Assembly: GCA_024236415.1 (NCBI GenBank)
Contig: JACKKN010000001.1
Location: 434,001-498,000 of the forward strand
Source: Hyphomicrobiales bacterium
GTDB taxonomy: Bacteria > Pseudomonadota > Alphaproteobacteria > Rhodospirillales > JACKKN01
Length of the DNA: 64,000 nucleotides
Reading direction: 5' to 3'
Below the pieces are notes generated by a model. It had not been told where the DNA came from. It did not search any database and saw only the letters and a list, made by a program, of their open reading frames with translations. Shown here piece by piece: positions 56,958 to 64,000 of this stretch. Positions within the stretch are counted from its first letter, which is position 1; every line of letters starts with the position of its first letter. The translations under genes and the position numbers were made by a program.

Positions 56958-58000
56958 TCCTCCCCCCCTCGGCCCAGGCCCCAGCGCGCCGCCCATTCCG
57001 GGTCGGCGCGGTAGATGCGGTACACGGTCTCCATGGTGCGCAGGGCGTCCTCCGACGAACCTTCCCGGATCGGCGTGCCGTCGCGGATGGCGGCGGCGAA
57101 CTCGGCGATTTCGTCGGCCCAGGACGGGTCGGTGTTGTAGCGCGTGGTCTGCTCGCGCGGGTCGCCCTTGTCGTCGGCGTCGGGCCAGACCGTGGTCAGG
57201 GTCTCGGCGCCGTAGCTCTTGGAGCCCGACAGGATGCCGCTCAGCACCAGGCCGCCCCGCTCCAGCGCCACCTCCAGGCGGAAGCGGTGGCGCCATTCCG
57301 TGGCCGTGGAGTGCAGCATGCCCACCACCCCGTCGGCCGACCGCATCAGGGCATAGGCGTTGTCTTCCACGTCGTGGCCCCAGTGGGCGTTGCTGACATA
57401 GGCGTGGACCTCGGTGAACTCGCCGCCGAACAGGCGCATCAGGTCCACCATGTGGATGCCCTGGTCCAGCAGGATGCCGCCGCCGGCCACGGCCCGGTCC
57501 ACGCGCCAGTCGGAATCCTGGCCGAAGCTGATGAACTTGGACTTGCCGTAGACCCCGCGCAGGTTCAGCACCCGCCCCATTTTTCCGGCGCGCAGGATGT
57601 CCAGCGCCTCGCGCACGGATTCGTGGTAGCGGTGGTTGAAGCCGTACTTCAGCCGTTGCCCCGGGTGCCGCTGCTCGCAGGCCATCACCGCCCGGATGTC
57701 GTCCACCGTTCGGCCCGGCGGCTTCTCGCAGAACACGTGCAGGCCGTGCTCCAGCCCGGCCATGGTCACCTCGGGCGCCACGTCGTTGGTCAGGCAGACG
57801 AACAGGGCGTCCAGGTCCTCGCCCAGCAGGTCGCGGTAGCTGGTGTAATGGCGCGGGCCGTCGGCCAGCTGGCCGGCGCCGGCGAAGGTGCGGTCGCAGA
57901 CGGCCACGGTCGTCATGTCCGGCCGGGCGTCGATGAACTTGCGCCGCCGCTTGCCGACCACGCCGTAACCGGCGATGCCCACGCGCAGGGGGGTCGTCAT
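56954..58000 (-). CDS. Gfo/Idh/MocA oxidoreductase (copy 2)
   Basis: A 348-residue NAD(P)-dependent oxidoreductase. Start MTTPLRVGIAGYGVVGKRR at 58000, with GGAGG upstream and ATGA overlap to the methyltransferase. The conserved lysine is in HVFCEKPPGRT; the substrate side has LDQGIHMVDLMRLFGGE with the histidine. The segment GFNHRYHESVREAL is typical of members acting on UDP- or GDP-sugars in surface loci. A likely dehydrogenation partner is the HisC-like aminotransferase farther upstream. Confidence 0.87.
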   Translation of the reverse strand: MTTPLRVGIAGYGVVGKRRRKFIDARPDMTTVAVCDRTFAGAGQLADGPRHYTSYRDLLGEDLDALFVCLTNDVAPEVTMAGLEHGLHVFCEKPPGRTVDDIRAVMACEQRHPGQRLKYGFNHRYHESVREALDILRAGKMGRVLNLRGVYGKSKFISFGQDSDWRVDRAVAGGGILLDQGIHMVDLMRLFGGEFTEVHAYVSNAHWGHDVEDNAYALMRSADGVVGMLHSTATEWRHRFRLEVALERGGLVLSGILSGSKSYGAETLTTVWPDADDKGDPREQTTRYNTDPSWADEIAEFAAAIRDGTPIREGSSEDALRTMETVYRIYRADPEWAARWGLGRGGEE

Positions 58001-58944
58001 GGTGTGCCTCCGACAGGCTTTTCGGCCTTGATGTACCAGCAGAACCCCATGACCCGGCCCAGCCAGGCCTCGAGCGGCGACCAGATCGGCCAGGGCTCGC
58101 CATAGACCAGGATTCCCCCAGGGTGGGTGCCGTACCGCTTCACCTGGAAGCGGCGGTACAGGCGGCCCAGCTTGGGGATCAGGTAGAAGTAGAACTCGGC
58201 CTTGCGCATGGTCAGTCCGGTGAACCCGCCGAACAGGCGGGCGATGCCGCGCCGCGTGTAGCACCGGGTGATGGGGTTGGCAACCGACTGCGCATGCCGG
58301 CCGCCCCATTCGGTGGCCTTGCCCAGCCAGTTGGGGTCGCCGAAGGCGCGCCCCTTGAGGAGGCCGACCACCAGGAACATGTTGATCCAGTAGTGCCAGG
58401 AACTCTTGCAGTACAGCATGATCACCGCCCGGCCGCCGGGGGCCAGCACGCGCCGGACCTCGTCGACGGCGCGCCCGGTGTCCAGGGTGTGGTGCAGGAC
58501 GCCGTTGGAATAGACGATGTCGAAGGTGCCGTCGGCGAAGGGCAGGTTCTCGGCGTCCCCCTGCAGGGCGTGGCAGCCGGTGGCGTCCGCCCCCATCAGG
58601 TCGAACTTGCGGGCCACGGACCGGGCCCGGTCGAAGGTCAGGTCCAGGCTGGTCATGCGGGCCCCGTACCTGGCGAACAGGGCCGAATGGCCGCCGGCGC
58701 CGGGCCCGATCTCCAGCACCCGCTTGCCGGCCAGGTCGTGCAGGGGCATCTCCCGCACCGACATGTGGTCGCGGAACCGGAACATGTCCTCCAGCTGCTC
58801 CAGCCCGCGCCACAGGGCGTCGCGGGTCAGGCCGCGGTCCACGTCCTCGTACAGCGAGTCGTAGAGGGCCTTCCAGAACTTCTGGATGTCGCCCTTGTCC
58901 GGCTCGGCGGCCGGTGCGTGCCTGGTGGTCGTGTCCAGGGTCAC
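57997..58944 (-). CDS. Class I SAM-dependent methyltransferase
   Basis: A 315-residue methyltransferase. GTG start overlapping the preceding stop (GTGA). Helical N-terminus of about 70 residues, then VLEIGPGAGGHSALFARYG (motif I) and FDIVYSNGVLHHTLDTGRAV (motif IV region); the C-terminal part is rich in aromatic residues (FYFYLIPKLGRLYRRF), suggesting a lipid-near or membrane-surface substrate. Lies between the two Gfo/Idh genes. Confidence 0.82.
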   Translation of the reverse strand: MTLDTTTRHAPAAEPDKGDIQKFWKALYDSLYEDVDRGLTRDALWRGLEQLEDMFRFRDHMSVREMPLHDLAGKRVLEIGPGAGGHSALFARYGARMTSLDLTFDRARSVARKFDLMGADATGCHALQGDAENLPFADGTFDIVYSNGVLHHTLDTGRAVDEVRRVLAPGGRAVIMLYCKSSWHYWINMFLVVGLLKGRAFGDPNWLGKATEWGGRHAQSVANPITRCYTRRGIARLFGGFTGLTMRKAEFYFYLIPKLGRLYRRFQVKRYGTHPGGILVYGEPWPIWSPLEAWLGRVMGFCWYIKAEKPVGGTP

Positions 58945-60032
58945 GCCGGCGTCCGGTACAGGTCCGAGATGGCGTCGTTGGGCCGGCCCAGGCGTGTGGA
59001 CTGGGCCGGGTCGTCCACCGCCACCCAGTCGCCGGCCTCGTCCGAGCGGTAGAAGGCGTGCAGCAGCCGCACCGAGGCCAGGGCGTCGTCGCGGGTCACG
59101 GGATAGGGCGCGCGGCCCTCCAGGTCGGCGACGATGTCGCCGTACATCTTTTCGTGGCCGTTGCCGTAGACGCAGTCCGAGAAGTCCTCGGAATGGTCGG
59201 CGCAGGCGGCGGGATCGGGGGTGAAGACCTGCAACTCGTTGACGGCGATGCCGCCGATCTGCGCCAGGCCCTTGGCGCCGACGATGGACAGCGAGGCCTC
59301 GAAGTCGTCGGGCCGGGCCGCCGTGGTGACCTCCAGGTTGCCCACCGAGTCATTTCCATAGGTGAAGGTGGCCACCACCGTGTCCTCGACCTCGATCTCG
59401 GCGCCCAGGGTGCGCATGGTGGCGTTCACCCGCCGCACCTCGCCGCCCAGGTGGCGCAGCAGGTCCACGTGGTGGATGCCCTGGTTGGTCAGGGCGCCGC
59501 CGTCGTGCGAGAAGGTGCCGCGCCACGGCGCCAGGTCGTAGTACCGCTGCGGCCGGCACCAGCGGGTGCGCACGCTCATGATGCGGATGTCGCCCAGCTC
59601 GCCGTCCTGGATGGCGCGGCGCACCCGCACCACGGCCCGGTTGTAGCGGTTCTGGAACACCGGGAAGATGCGCGTGCCGCGGGCGTCGGCGCGGGCGAAG
59701 GCGTCGATCAGCTGCTCGGGCCGCATGAAGGTGGGCTTCTCCATGATCACGTGCTTGCCCCAGCGGTCGATCATCTCGACCCCGTGCTCGTGGTGCATGC
59801 CCGACGGCGTGACCACGGCCACGGTGTCGATGGCCGGGTCGGCGGCCAGCATGGCGCGGTAGTCCGTGTACCAGGGCACGGCGAACTCCTCGCCATAGGC
59901 CCGCGCCTTGTCGGCCACCAGGTCGCAGACGGCGGCCAGCTCGGCCCCCGGCACGGCGGCGATGGACCGGCAGTGGTGGCCGGCGATGCGGCCGCAGCCG
60001 ATGACCGCGACCCGGATGGTGGCTGTGCTCAC
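58941..60032 (-). CDS. Gfo/Idh/MocA oxidoreductase (copy 3)
   Basis: 363 residues with VAVIGCGRIAGHHCRSI at the N-terminus (GTG start), HVIMEKPTFMRPEQ with the conserved lysine, NQGIHHVDLLRHLGGE with the histidine. It resembles WlbA-type UDP-GlcNAcA 3-dehydrogenases, which make the 3-keto sugar for a PLP aminotransferase; an aminotransferase gene begins 26 bp upstream. It is not a close copy of the other two Gfo/Idh proteins. Confidence 0.87.
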   Translation of the reverse strand: MSTATIRVAVIGCGRIAGHHCRSIAAVPGAELAAVCDLVADKARAYGEEFAVPWYTDYRAMLAADPAIDTVAVVTPSGMHHEHGVEMIDRWGKHVIMEKPTFMRPEQLIDAFARADARGTRIFPVFQNRYNRAVVRVRRAIQDGELGDIRIMSVRTRWCRPQRYYDLAPWRGTFSHDGGALTNQGIHHVDLLRHLGGEVRRVNATMRTLGAEIEVEDTVVATFTYGNDSVGNLEVTTAARPDDFEASLSIVGAKGLAQIGGIAVNELQVFTPDPAACADHSEDFSDCVYGNGHEKMYGDIVADLEGRAPYPVTRDDALASVRLLHAFYRSDEAGDWVAVDDPAQSTRLGRPNDAISDLYRTPA

Positions 60033-60058
60033 GCCCCGTTCCCCCTCGTTCTAAGTTT

Positions 60059-61174
60059 CTAAGTGTCCTGGGTGTCGTTGGCCCGCACCACGGCGGTGAT
60101 GCGGTCGATGACCGGCGTGAACAGCGCCGGCGTGGTGGCGGAAAAGCGGCTGTACCCCTGCAGGCAGGGGTCGGCGAAATCGCGCCGGTAATAGACCGTG
60201 TCGGCCAGCGCCGCGTGGACCCGCGCGGCGTGCGGCCCGAAGGCCACGTGCATGAAGTTGCCGCTGCCGCGCAGGACCTTGAAGCGCAGCTTGGTCATGG
60301 CGTCCAGGAACGTGGCCTTGCCCGCCTGCAGCCGCGCCACCGACGCCGCCATGGCGTCGGCGTGGTCCAGCATGCCCTCGAACACGGCGGCGGCCACGGT
60401 GTTGGTCTCGTACATGGCGCGCACCTTCTGCAGGATGGCCGCCAGGCCGGGTGCCGCGGCGCCGTACCCGATGCGGAACCCCGCCATGCCCCAGGCCTTG
60501 CCGGTGCTGCGGGTGACCACCAGGTGGCCGTACTCGGCGATCCACGGCAGGCAGGTCTGGTCGTGGAACGGATGGTAGGCCTCGTCCACCAGCATCACCG
60601 CGCCCACCTCGCCGGCGGCCTCGACGATGCGGCGCATGTCGGCAGGGTCGAACACGGTGCCCGTGGGGCTGTCGGGGTTGGGCAGGCAGACCACCCGGGG
60701 CCGGGCGTACAGCAGGGTGGCGATCAGGGAATCGGCGTCCAGGGCCGGCCCGCGGTCGGACCGCTGGTAGGTGACGGGCACCGCCTCGGCGCCGTAGATC
60801 CGGCAATAGACCGGGTACATGGCGAAAGTGGGCGCCGTGTGCAGGACCCGGTCGCCGGGCGACACGAAAGCCTCGAACACGGCGCGGATGATGCCGTCGG
60901 ACCCGGCCGACAGGATCACGCTGCGCGCATCGATCCCCAGCCAGGCGGCCAGCTTGCGGTACAGCGGCCCGGTCTCGGGGTAGGTGTACAGCGCCTCGGG
61001 CCGGACCTGAGCCAGCACCTGGCGCACCACGGCGGCCATTTCTGGGTCGCCGTTCTCGTTCTTGTCCAGCCACAGCCGGTCCGGATCGCGCCAGTCCCCG
61101 GCGGTGCCGTCGGGACGGGTCAACGCCGGGTCGGCGACGGCGGGGCGGGGGGTGGGGGTTTGGCTTTGCGTCAT
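60059..61174 (-). CDS. PLP aminotransferase, HisC-like
   Basis: A 371-residue class I/II aminotransferase. Start MTQSQTPTPRPAVADP at 61174 (AGGACC upstream). Motifs: LWLDKNENGDPEM, SAGSDGIIRAVFEAFV, PNPDSPTGTVFD, MLVDEAYHPF and the Schiff-base lysine in STGKAWGMAGFRIGYG. It is not placed with his genes; in this position it may aminate a keto-sugar or a phosphonate/amino-acid group that decorates the glycan. The product is unknown. Confidence 0.82.
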   Translation of the reverse strand: MTQSQTPTPRPAVADPALTRPDGTAGDWRDPDRLWLDKNENGDPEMAAVVRQVLAQVRPEALYTYPETGPLYRKLAAWLGIDARSVILSAGSDGIIRAVFEAFVSPGDRVLHTAPTFAMYPVYCRIYGAEAVPVTYQRSDRGPALDADSLIATLLYARPRVVCLPNPDSPTGTVFDPADMRRIVEAAGEVGAVMLVDEAYHPFHDQTCLPWIAEYGHLVVTRSTGKAWGMAGFRIGYGAAAPGLAAILQKVRAMYETNTVAAAVFEGMLDHADAMAASVARLQAGKATFLDAMTKLRFKVLRGSGNFMHVAFGPHAARVHAALADTVYYRRDFADPCLQGYSRFSATTPALFTPVIDRITAVVRANDTQDT

Positions 61175-61190
61175 GTGGGTCCTGCCTTGG

Positions 61191-63017
61191 TCAAGCGGTT
61201 TCCGTGTCCGGCAGGGGCTGGCCCAGGTCGCCCAGGTCCACCAGACGACGGAAATCAAGGTTGCGCTGCCGCAGTTCGTCGAACGACCCCTGGTCGCGCA
61301 GGCGGCCGTCGTGCATGAAAAGGATCTGGTCGCAGCGGCGGACCGTGCTCAACCGGTGGGCGATGACGACCACCGTCTTTTGACCGCGCAGTCCGTCGAT
61401 GGTGTCGATCAGGCGCCGTTCGCTCTCGTTGTCCAGCGCTGCGGTGGCTTCGTCCAGGACGATCAGTTCGGCGTCGCGGTACAGGGCCCGGGCGATGCCG
61501 ACCCGCTGTCCCTCGCCGCCGGACAGGCGCGACCCATGTTCGCCCAGGACCGTCTGCAAACCCTGGGGCAGTTTCTCGACAACCGGGTTCAGGGCGGCGC
61601 CGCGGATGGCGCGGACCACCAGGGTGTCGTCGATCTCGCTGTCCGGAACGCCGAAGGCGATGTTGCGGCGCAGGGTGTCGTTCAGCAGGACGACGTTTTG
61701 GGGCACGTAGCCGACGCGCAACCGCGATGACAGCGGCCGGTCGCCGATCGCCTTGCCGTCGACCAGGACCCGGCCCTGCTGTGGCCGCAGCAGCCCCATC
61801 AGCAGCATGGCGAGCGTGCTCTTGCCGGCCCCCGAAGGCCCGACGATGCCGATCGACGCGCCGTGCGGGATAGTCACATTCAAGTCCTCGATCGCGGCCC
61901 GGTCGGCCCCGGCGAACCGGTAGCCGAGGCCTTCGAGTGTCAACAGGCGGGTGCCGCCCGGCGATGCCGCGGCCTTGTCCTCGCCCGGCGACGCCGACCG
62001 CAGCCACGCCTCCGAACTGCGGAATTCGTCGTACAGTTTGTCGACAGCAAAGGCGCAGAAACGCAACTGTTGGGACGACAACAGGATGCGGTTGCTGGAC
62101 GGCATGATGCGGATGGCGCTTGCCGCCAGCACACCCAGGACGGCGGAGATCTCGGCCGGCGTCCGCTCGGCCCACAGCAGGCTGGCCAGGCCGCCCAGTA
62201 TCACCATCACCAGTGCGGTTTCGATCACGAATCGGGGCACCTGGCCCATGGCGCTGCGCAGCCCGGTCAGGCGCCCGAAGGCATGGCGGATGCCGGCGAA
62301 ATCGGCCTCGATCTGACCGGCGACACCGTACATCTTGATTTCCCGCACCGCTGCCACGGACTGCTGCTGGGCCTGCAGCACCTCGCGCCGCAGGGAAAGC
62401 GATTCCTCGCCCCAGGCCGACAACCTGGGCCGCAGCCACATGTAGGACAGCAGCCCGACACCGCCGACCACGACCACGGCACCCAAGGTCAGCAGGGGGT
62501 CGGTAAACACCAGCACGATGCCGATTCCCGCCAGGACGAGAAACTCCGTCGCCAGGACAAGGAACGCGGAGATGGCGGTCTGGTAAACCCGGCTGATAGT
62601 GTCGTCCAACAGGGTGACCACGTCGGCCGAGGTGCGCTTCATGACGACCTCGTAGGGGGCGGCCAGAAAACGGCGCAGGAACTCGCAGGCGAACCGGGCC
62701 TGATTCAGGGAAATGAACAGGTTCTGGCGGAACGTCAGAAAGATCAGGAACCCGTTCTTGGCAACGAACAGAAGGATCAGGCCGGCGATCAGCACCGGCG
62801 CCACCGCGGCGGAATCGCTGTCCTTGATCTGGTCCCCGATCCAGGGAACACCGGCCATCTCCCCGGGGTCCAGGATCACCTTGATGACCGGGAACAGGAC
62901 GCCGATGCTGACCGCCTCGAGGATCGAACCCAGGGCGATCATGATCGCCAGGCCCGAGAGCCCCCGGCGTGCCGGACGGTCCAGCATGGCGAAGCATTTC
63001 CGCGCCATGGTCAGCAT
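61191..63017 (-). CDS. ABC transporter, fused TM-ATPase (PglK/MsbA-like flippase)
   Basis: 608 residues: six helices (about 20-320) and one ATPase domain. Walker A is GPSGAGKST near 390; Q-loop YVPQNVVLL; signature LSGGEGQRVGIARAL; Walker B LIVLDEATAAL; H-loop IAHRLST. The architecture is that of homodimeric exporters that flip lipid-linked sugars. In this locus it may flip the lipid-linked oligosaccharide; no Wzx or Wzy gene is visible in the window. Start at 63017 (ATG). Confidence 0.9.
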   Translation of the reverse strand: MLTMARKCFAMLDRPARRGLSGLAIMIALGSILEAVSIGVLFPVIKVILDPGEMAGVPWIGDQIKDSDSAAVAPVLIAGLILLFVAKNGFLIFLTFRQNLFISLNQARFACEFLRRFLAAPYEVVMKRTSADVVTLLDDTISRVYQTAISAFLVLATEFLVLAGIGIVLVFTDPLLTLGAVVVVGGVGLLSYMWLRPRLSAWGEESLSLRREVLQAQQQSVAAVREIKMYGVAGQIEADFAGIRHAFGRLTGLRSAMGQVPRFVIETALVMVILGGLASLLWAERTPAEISAVLGVLAASAIRIMPSSNRILLSSQQLRFCAFAVDKLYDEFRSSEAWLRSASPGEDKAAASPGGTRLLTLEGLGYRFAGADRAAIEDLNVTIPHGASIGIVGPSGAGKSTLAMLLMGLLRPQQGRVLVDGKAIGDRPLSSRLRVGYVPQNVVLLNDTLRRNIAFGVPDSEIDDTLVVRAIRGAALNPVVEKLPQGLQTVLGEHGSRLSGGEGQRVGIARALYRDAELIVLDEATAALDNESERRLIDTIDGLRGQKTVVVIAHRLSTVRRCDQILFMHDGRLRDQGSFDELRQRNLDFRRLVDLGDLGQPLPDTETA

Positions 63018-63041
63018 GTCGTCGCCTGGTCCCCTGGCAAA

Positions 63042-64000
63042 TCAGTAGTACCCGAACGGCGCCAGTCCGACGGCGAATTCCCGGTCGAGCGCGGCGTTGC
63101 TGTCCCGGTGCAGATCCATGATGCGCTGGCGGGTCGCCCTGTCGATGAACCGGGCGTCGATGTAGATCAGCCGGTCGACCACGTTCTGCAGGAAATAGCG
63201 CAGGCTGATCCGCACGCTGATGGCAAACAGGATGTGGAAGAACCGGCTGCGCGCCGCCCGCGGCTCCAGGAACCGGCGAAAGGGCTGGTTGGGGATGATG
63301 CCCCAGGGGTTGTTGCGGGTGTGGACGAACCGGTTCAGGACCATGGCGATGCGACTGGAGATCAGGGAATAGCCGCGGTTCTCGCGGCGGGCGAAATCGA
63401 TGTCCGAGGCCAGGGTGGTGCCCGTCGCGGCGAGGACGCGCGCGACGAAGCCCTCCCGATCCTTGACCAGTTGTTCGAGCGCCAGAACGGACACCGAGGG
63501 CTGCCCGAACAGGGCCGCGTAGCGGCGTGCCATGGCCAGGAAGTCGATGGCGCGGACATCGACGTTGGCCGCCCGTCTGTCCGGCTGCGCGGCGCCGAAT
63601 CCGTCACCGGTCAGGTTGAGGAATCCGCGCACCGTCTGGCTGTGGTAGTTGTGCAGGCACTGGCGGTAGGCGGACTCGAGAAAGGCGTCCTGGCGCCGCA
63701 CCACAAGCAGGACGGTGGCCGCCGGGAACAGTTCCTTCAGCCGGGTGGCGTAGGTTTCGTTGGCACGGAAGCCGTTCAGGGGGTGCCCGGCGAACCCCTC
63801 CCAGCTGATCACCAGGATCGGTTCCGTGATTCGCGCGGTCAGGTAATCGACGATCTTCCGCGCCTGGTCCTGGCGCCATTCGGCGGCGCGAAAACAGGCG
63901 ATCAGGGCGTCAAGGGCCTCGGGGTCGCGGGTGTTGAGGTCGTAGACGTCGCGCAGGCGCGGAAAGACCCCCCGCTGCAGAAAGGTGCTGCCGGCCTTGG
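63042..64000 (-). CDS. Sulfotransferase-family protein, 5' end outside the window
   Basis: The coding frame runs from the TAG/TGA region at 63042 to the right edge (318 residues visible, frame starting at 63998). Near the edge KAGSTFLQRGVFPRL is the PAPS-binding 5'-phosphosulfate loop (usual form PKxGTTFLQ), followed by a helical region and VLLVVRRQDAFLESAYRQ, the 3'-phosphate-binding strand with its conserved Arg and Ser. The C-terminal half is basic and without membrane helices. It probably transfers sulfate from PAPS to a sugar; the acceptor is unknown. It is the first gene of the visible minus-strand locus. Confidence 0.8.
   Translation of the reverse strand, partial: KAGSTFLQRGVFPRLRDVYDLNTRDPEALDALIACFRAAEWRQDQARKIVDYLTARITEPILVISWEGFAGHPLNGFRANETYATRLKELFPAATVLLVVRRQDAFLESAYRQCLHNYHSQTVRGFLNLTGDGFGAAQPDRRAANVDVRAIDFLAMARRYAALFGQPSVSVLALEQLVKDREGFVARVLAATGTTLASDIDFARRENRGYSLISSRIAMVLNRFVHTRNNPWGIIPNQPFRRFLEPRAARSRFFHILFAISVRISLRYFLQNVVDRLIYIDARFIDRATRQRIMDLHRDSNAALDREFAVGLAPFGYY

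Noticed and set aside
60059..61174. HisC-like gene as the histidine biosynthesis aminotransferase
   Set aside because: No his genes nearby, placement inside a coupled glycan locus; specificity cannot be read from the sequence, so no hisC symbol is given.
1..64000. CRISPR arrays, rRNA genes, riboswitches, insertion sequences
   Set aside because: No regularly spaced repeats, no rRNA-like sequence, no transposase coding frame and no recognisable riboswitch core were seen on reading both strands.

Overview
The window is very GC-rich, densely packed DNA from an alphaproteobacterium, most likely in or near the Rhodospirillales. Pointers are the ftsK / class I aminotransferase / amtB-glnK / ubiH-like order, the giant (about 1,620-residue) NAD-glutamate dehydrogenase, a DUF971-Trm112-LonSB-CnoX run, and an intergenic palindrome of a type common in alphaproteobacteria. 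No plasmid, phage or transposase gene is visible.

Left part (1-13,300), housekeeping and nitrogen. On the minus strand lie the N-terminus of ftsK (cut by the window edge), a membrane GGDEF protein, an aminotransferase, and a nitrogen block of three ammonium transporters and two PII proteins (amt; glnK-amt; glnK-amt). Three near-identical sigma-54 promoters precede these units, two of them with an IHF consensus at exactly the same spacing, so the block is almost certainly nitrogen-regulated. Plus-strand ubiH-like and then minus-strand DUF971, Trm112, LonSB, cnoX and a Pro-tRNA editing gene follow, and then tRNA-Gly(GCC).

Middle (13,400-25,400), mixed metabolism. A TIGR04372-type glycosyltransferase sits in a locally AT-rich context. 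It is followed by NAD-GDH, an Atg22-like MFS protein, a GmhA-like SIS isomerase, a PPOX flavoprotein, a DMT exporter, a palindromic intergenic repeat and purH.

Right part (25,460-64,000), about 38 kb of co-directional minus-strand surface-polysaccharide genes. A terminator at 30,645-30,680 separates an initiating unit (WecA/WbpL-like, WbuB-like, WbpV-like reductase, WbpM/CapD-like dehydratase; a UDP-QuiNAc/FucNAc primer set) from a long upstream run. That run holds glycosyltransferases, two AsnB-type amidotransferases, heparinase II/III, five SAM methyltransferases, three Gfo/Idh/MocA oxidoreductases, sugar epimerases, an aminotransferase, a PglK/MsbA-type ABC exporter and a truncated sulfotransferase. 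Most neighbours overlap by ATGA, GTGA or TTGA.

The most interesting part is 51,182-56,957. An MBOAT acyltransferase, an SGNH transferase and a 39-residue single-TM microprotein ending in VAYQQF look like a Gram-negative counterpart of the Gram-positive DltB/DltD/DltX machinery. They adjoin an acyl carrier protein and an FkbH-like glyceryl-ACP loading enzyme plus MaoC and SDR genes, suggesting a pathway that puts a glyceryl or hydroxyacyl ester on an envelope glycan. Next to it (47,673-51,165) a divergent sugar-phosphate cyclase (AroB-like), SDR, KdsB-like cytidylyltransferase and 2-hydroxyacid dehydrogenase may make an unusual CMP-activated carbasugar or ulosonate. A second 46-residue microprotein is wedged, by GTGA overlaps on both sides, between a GT2 and a GT-C gene at 39,831-39,971.
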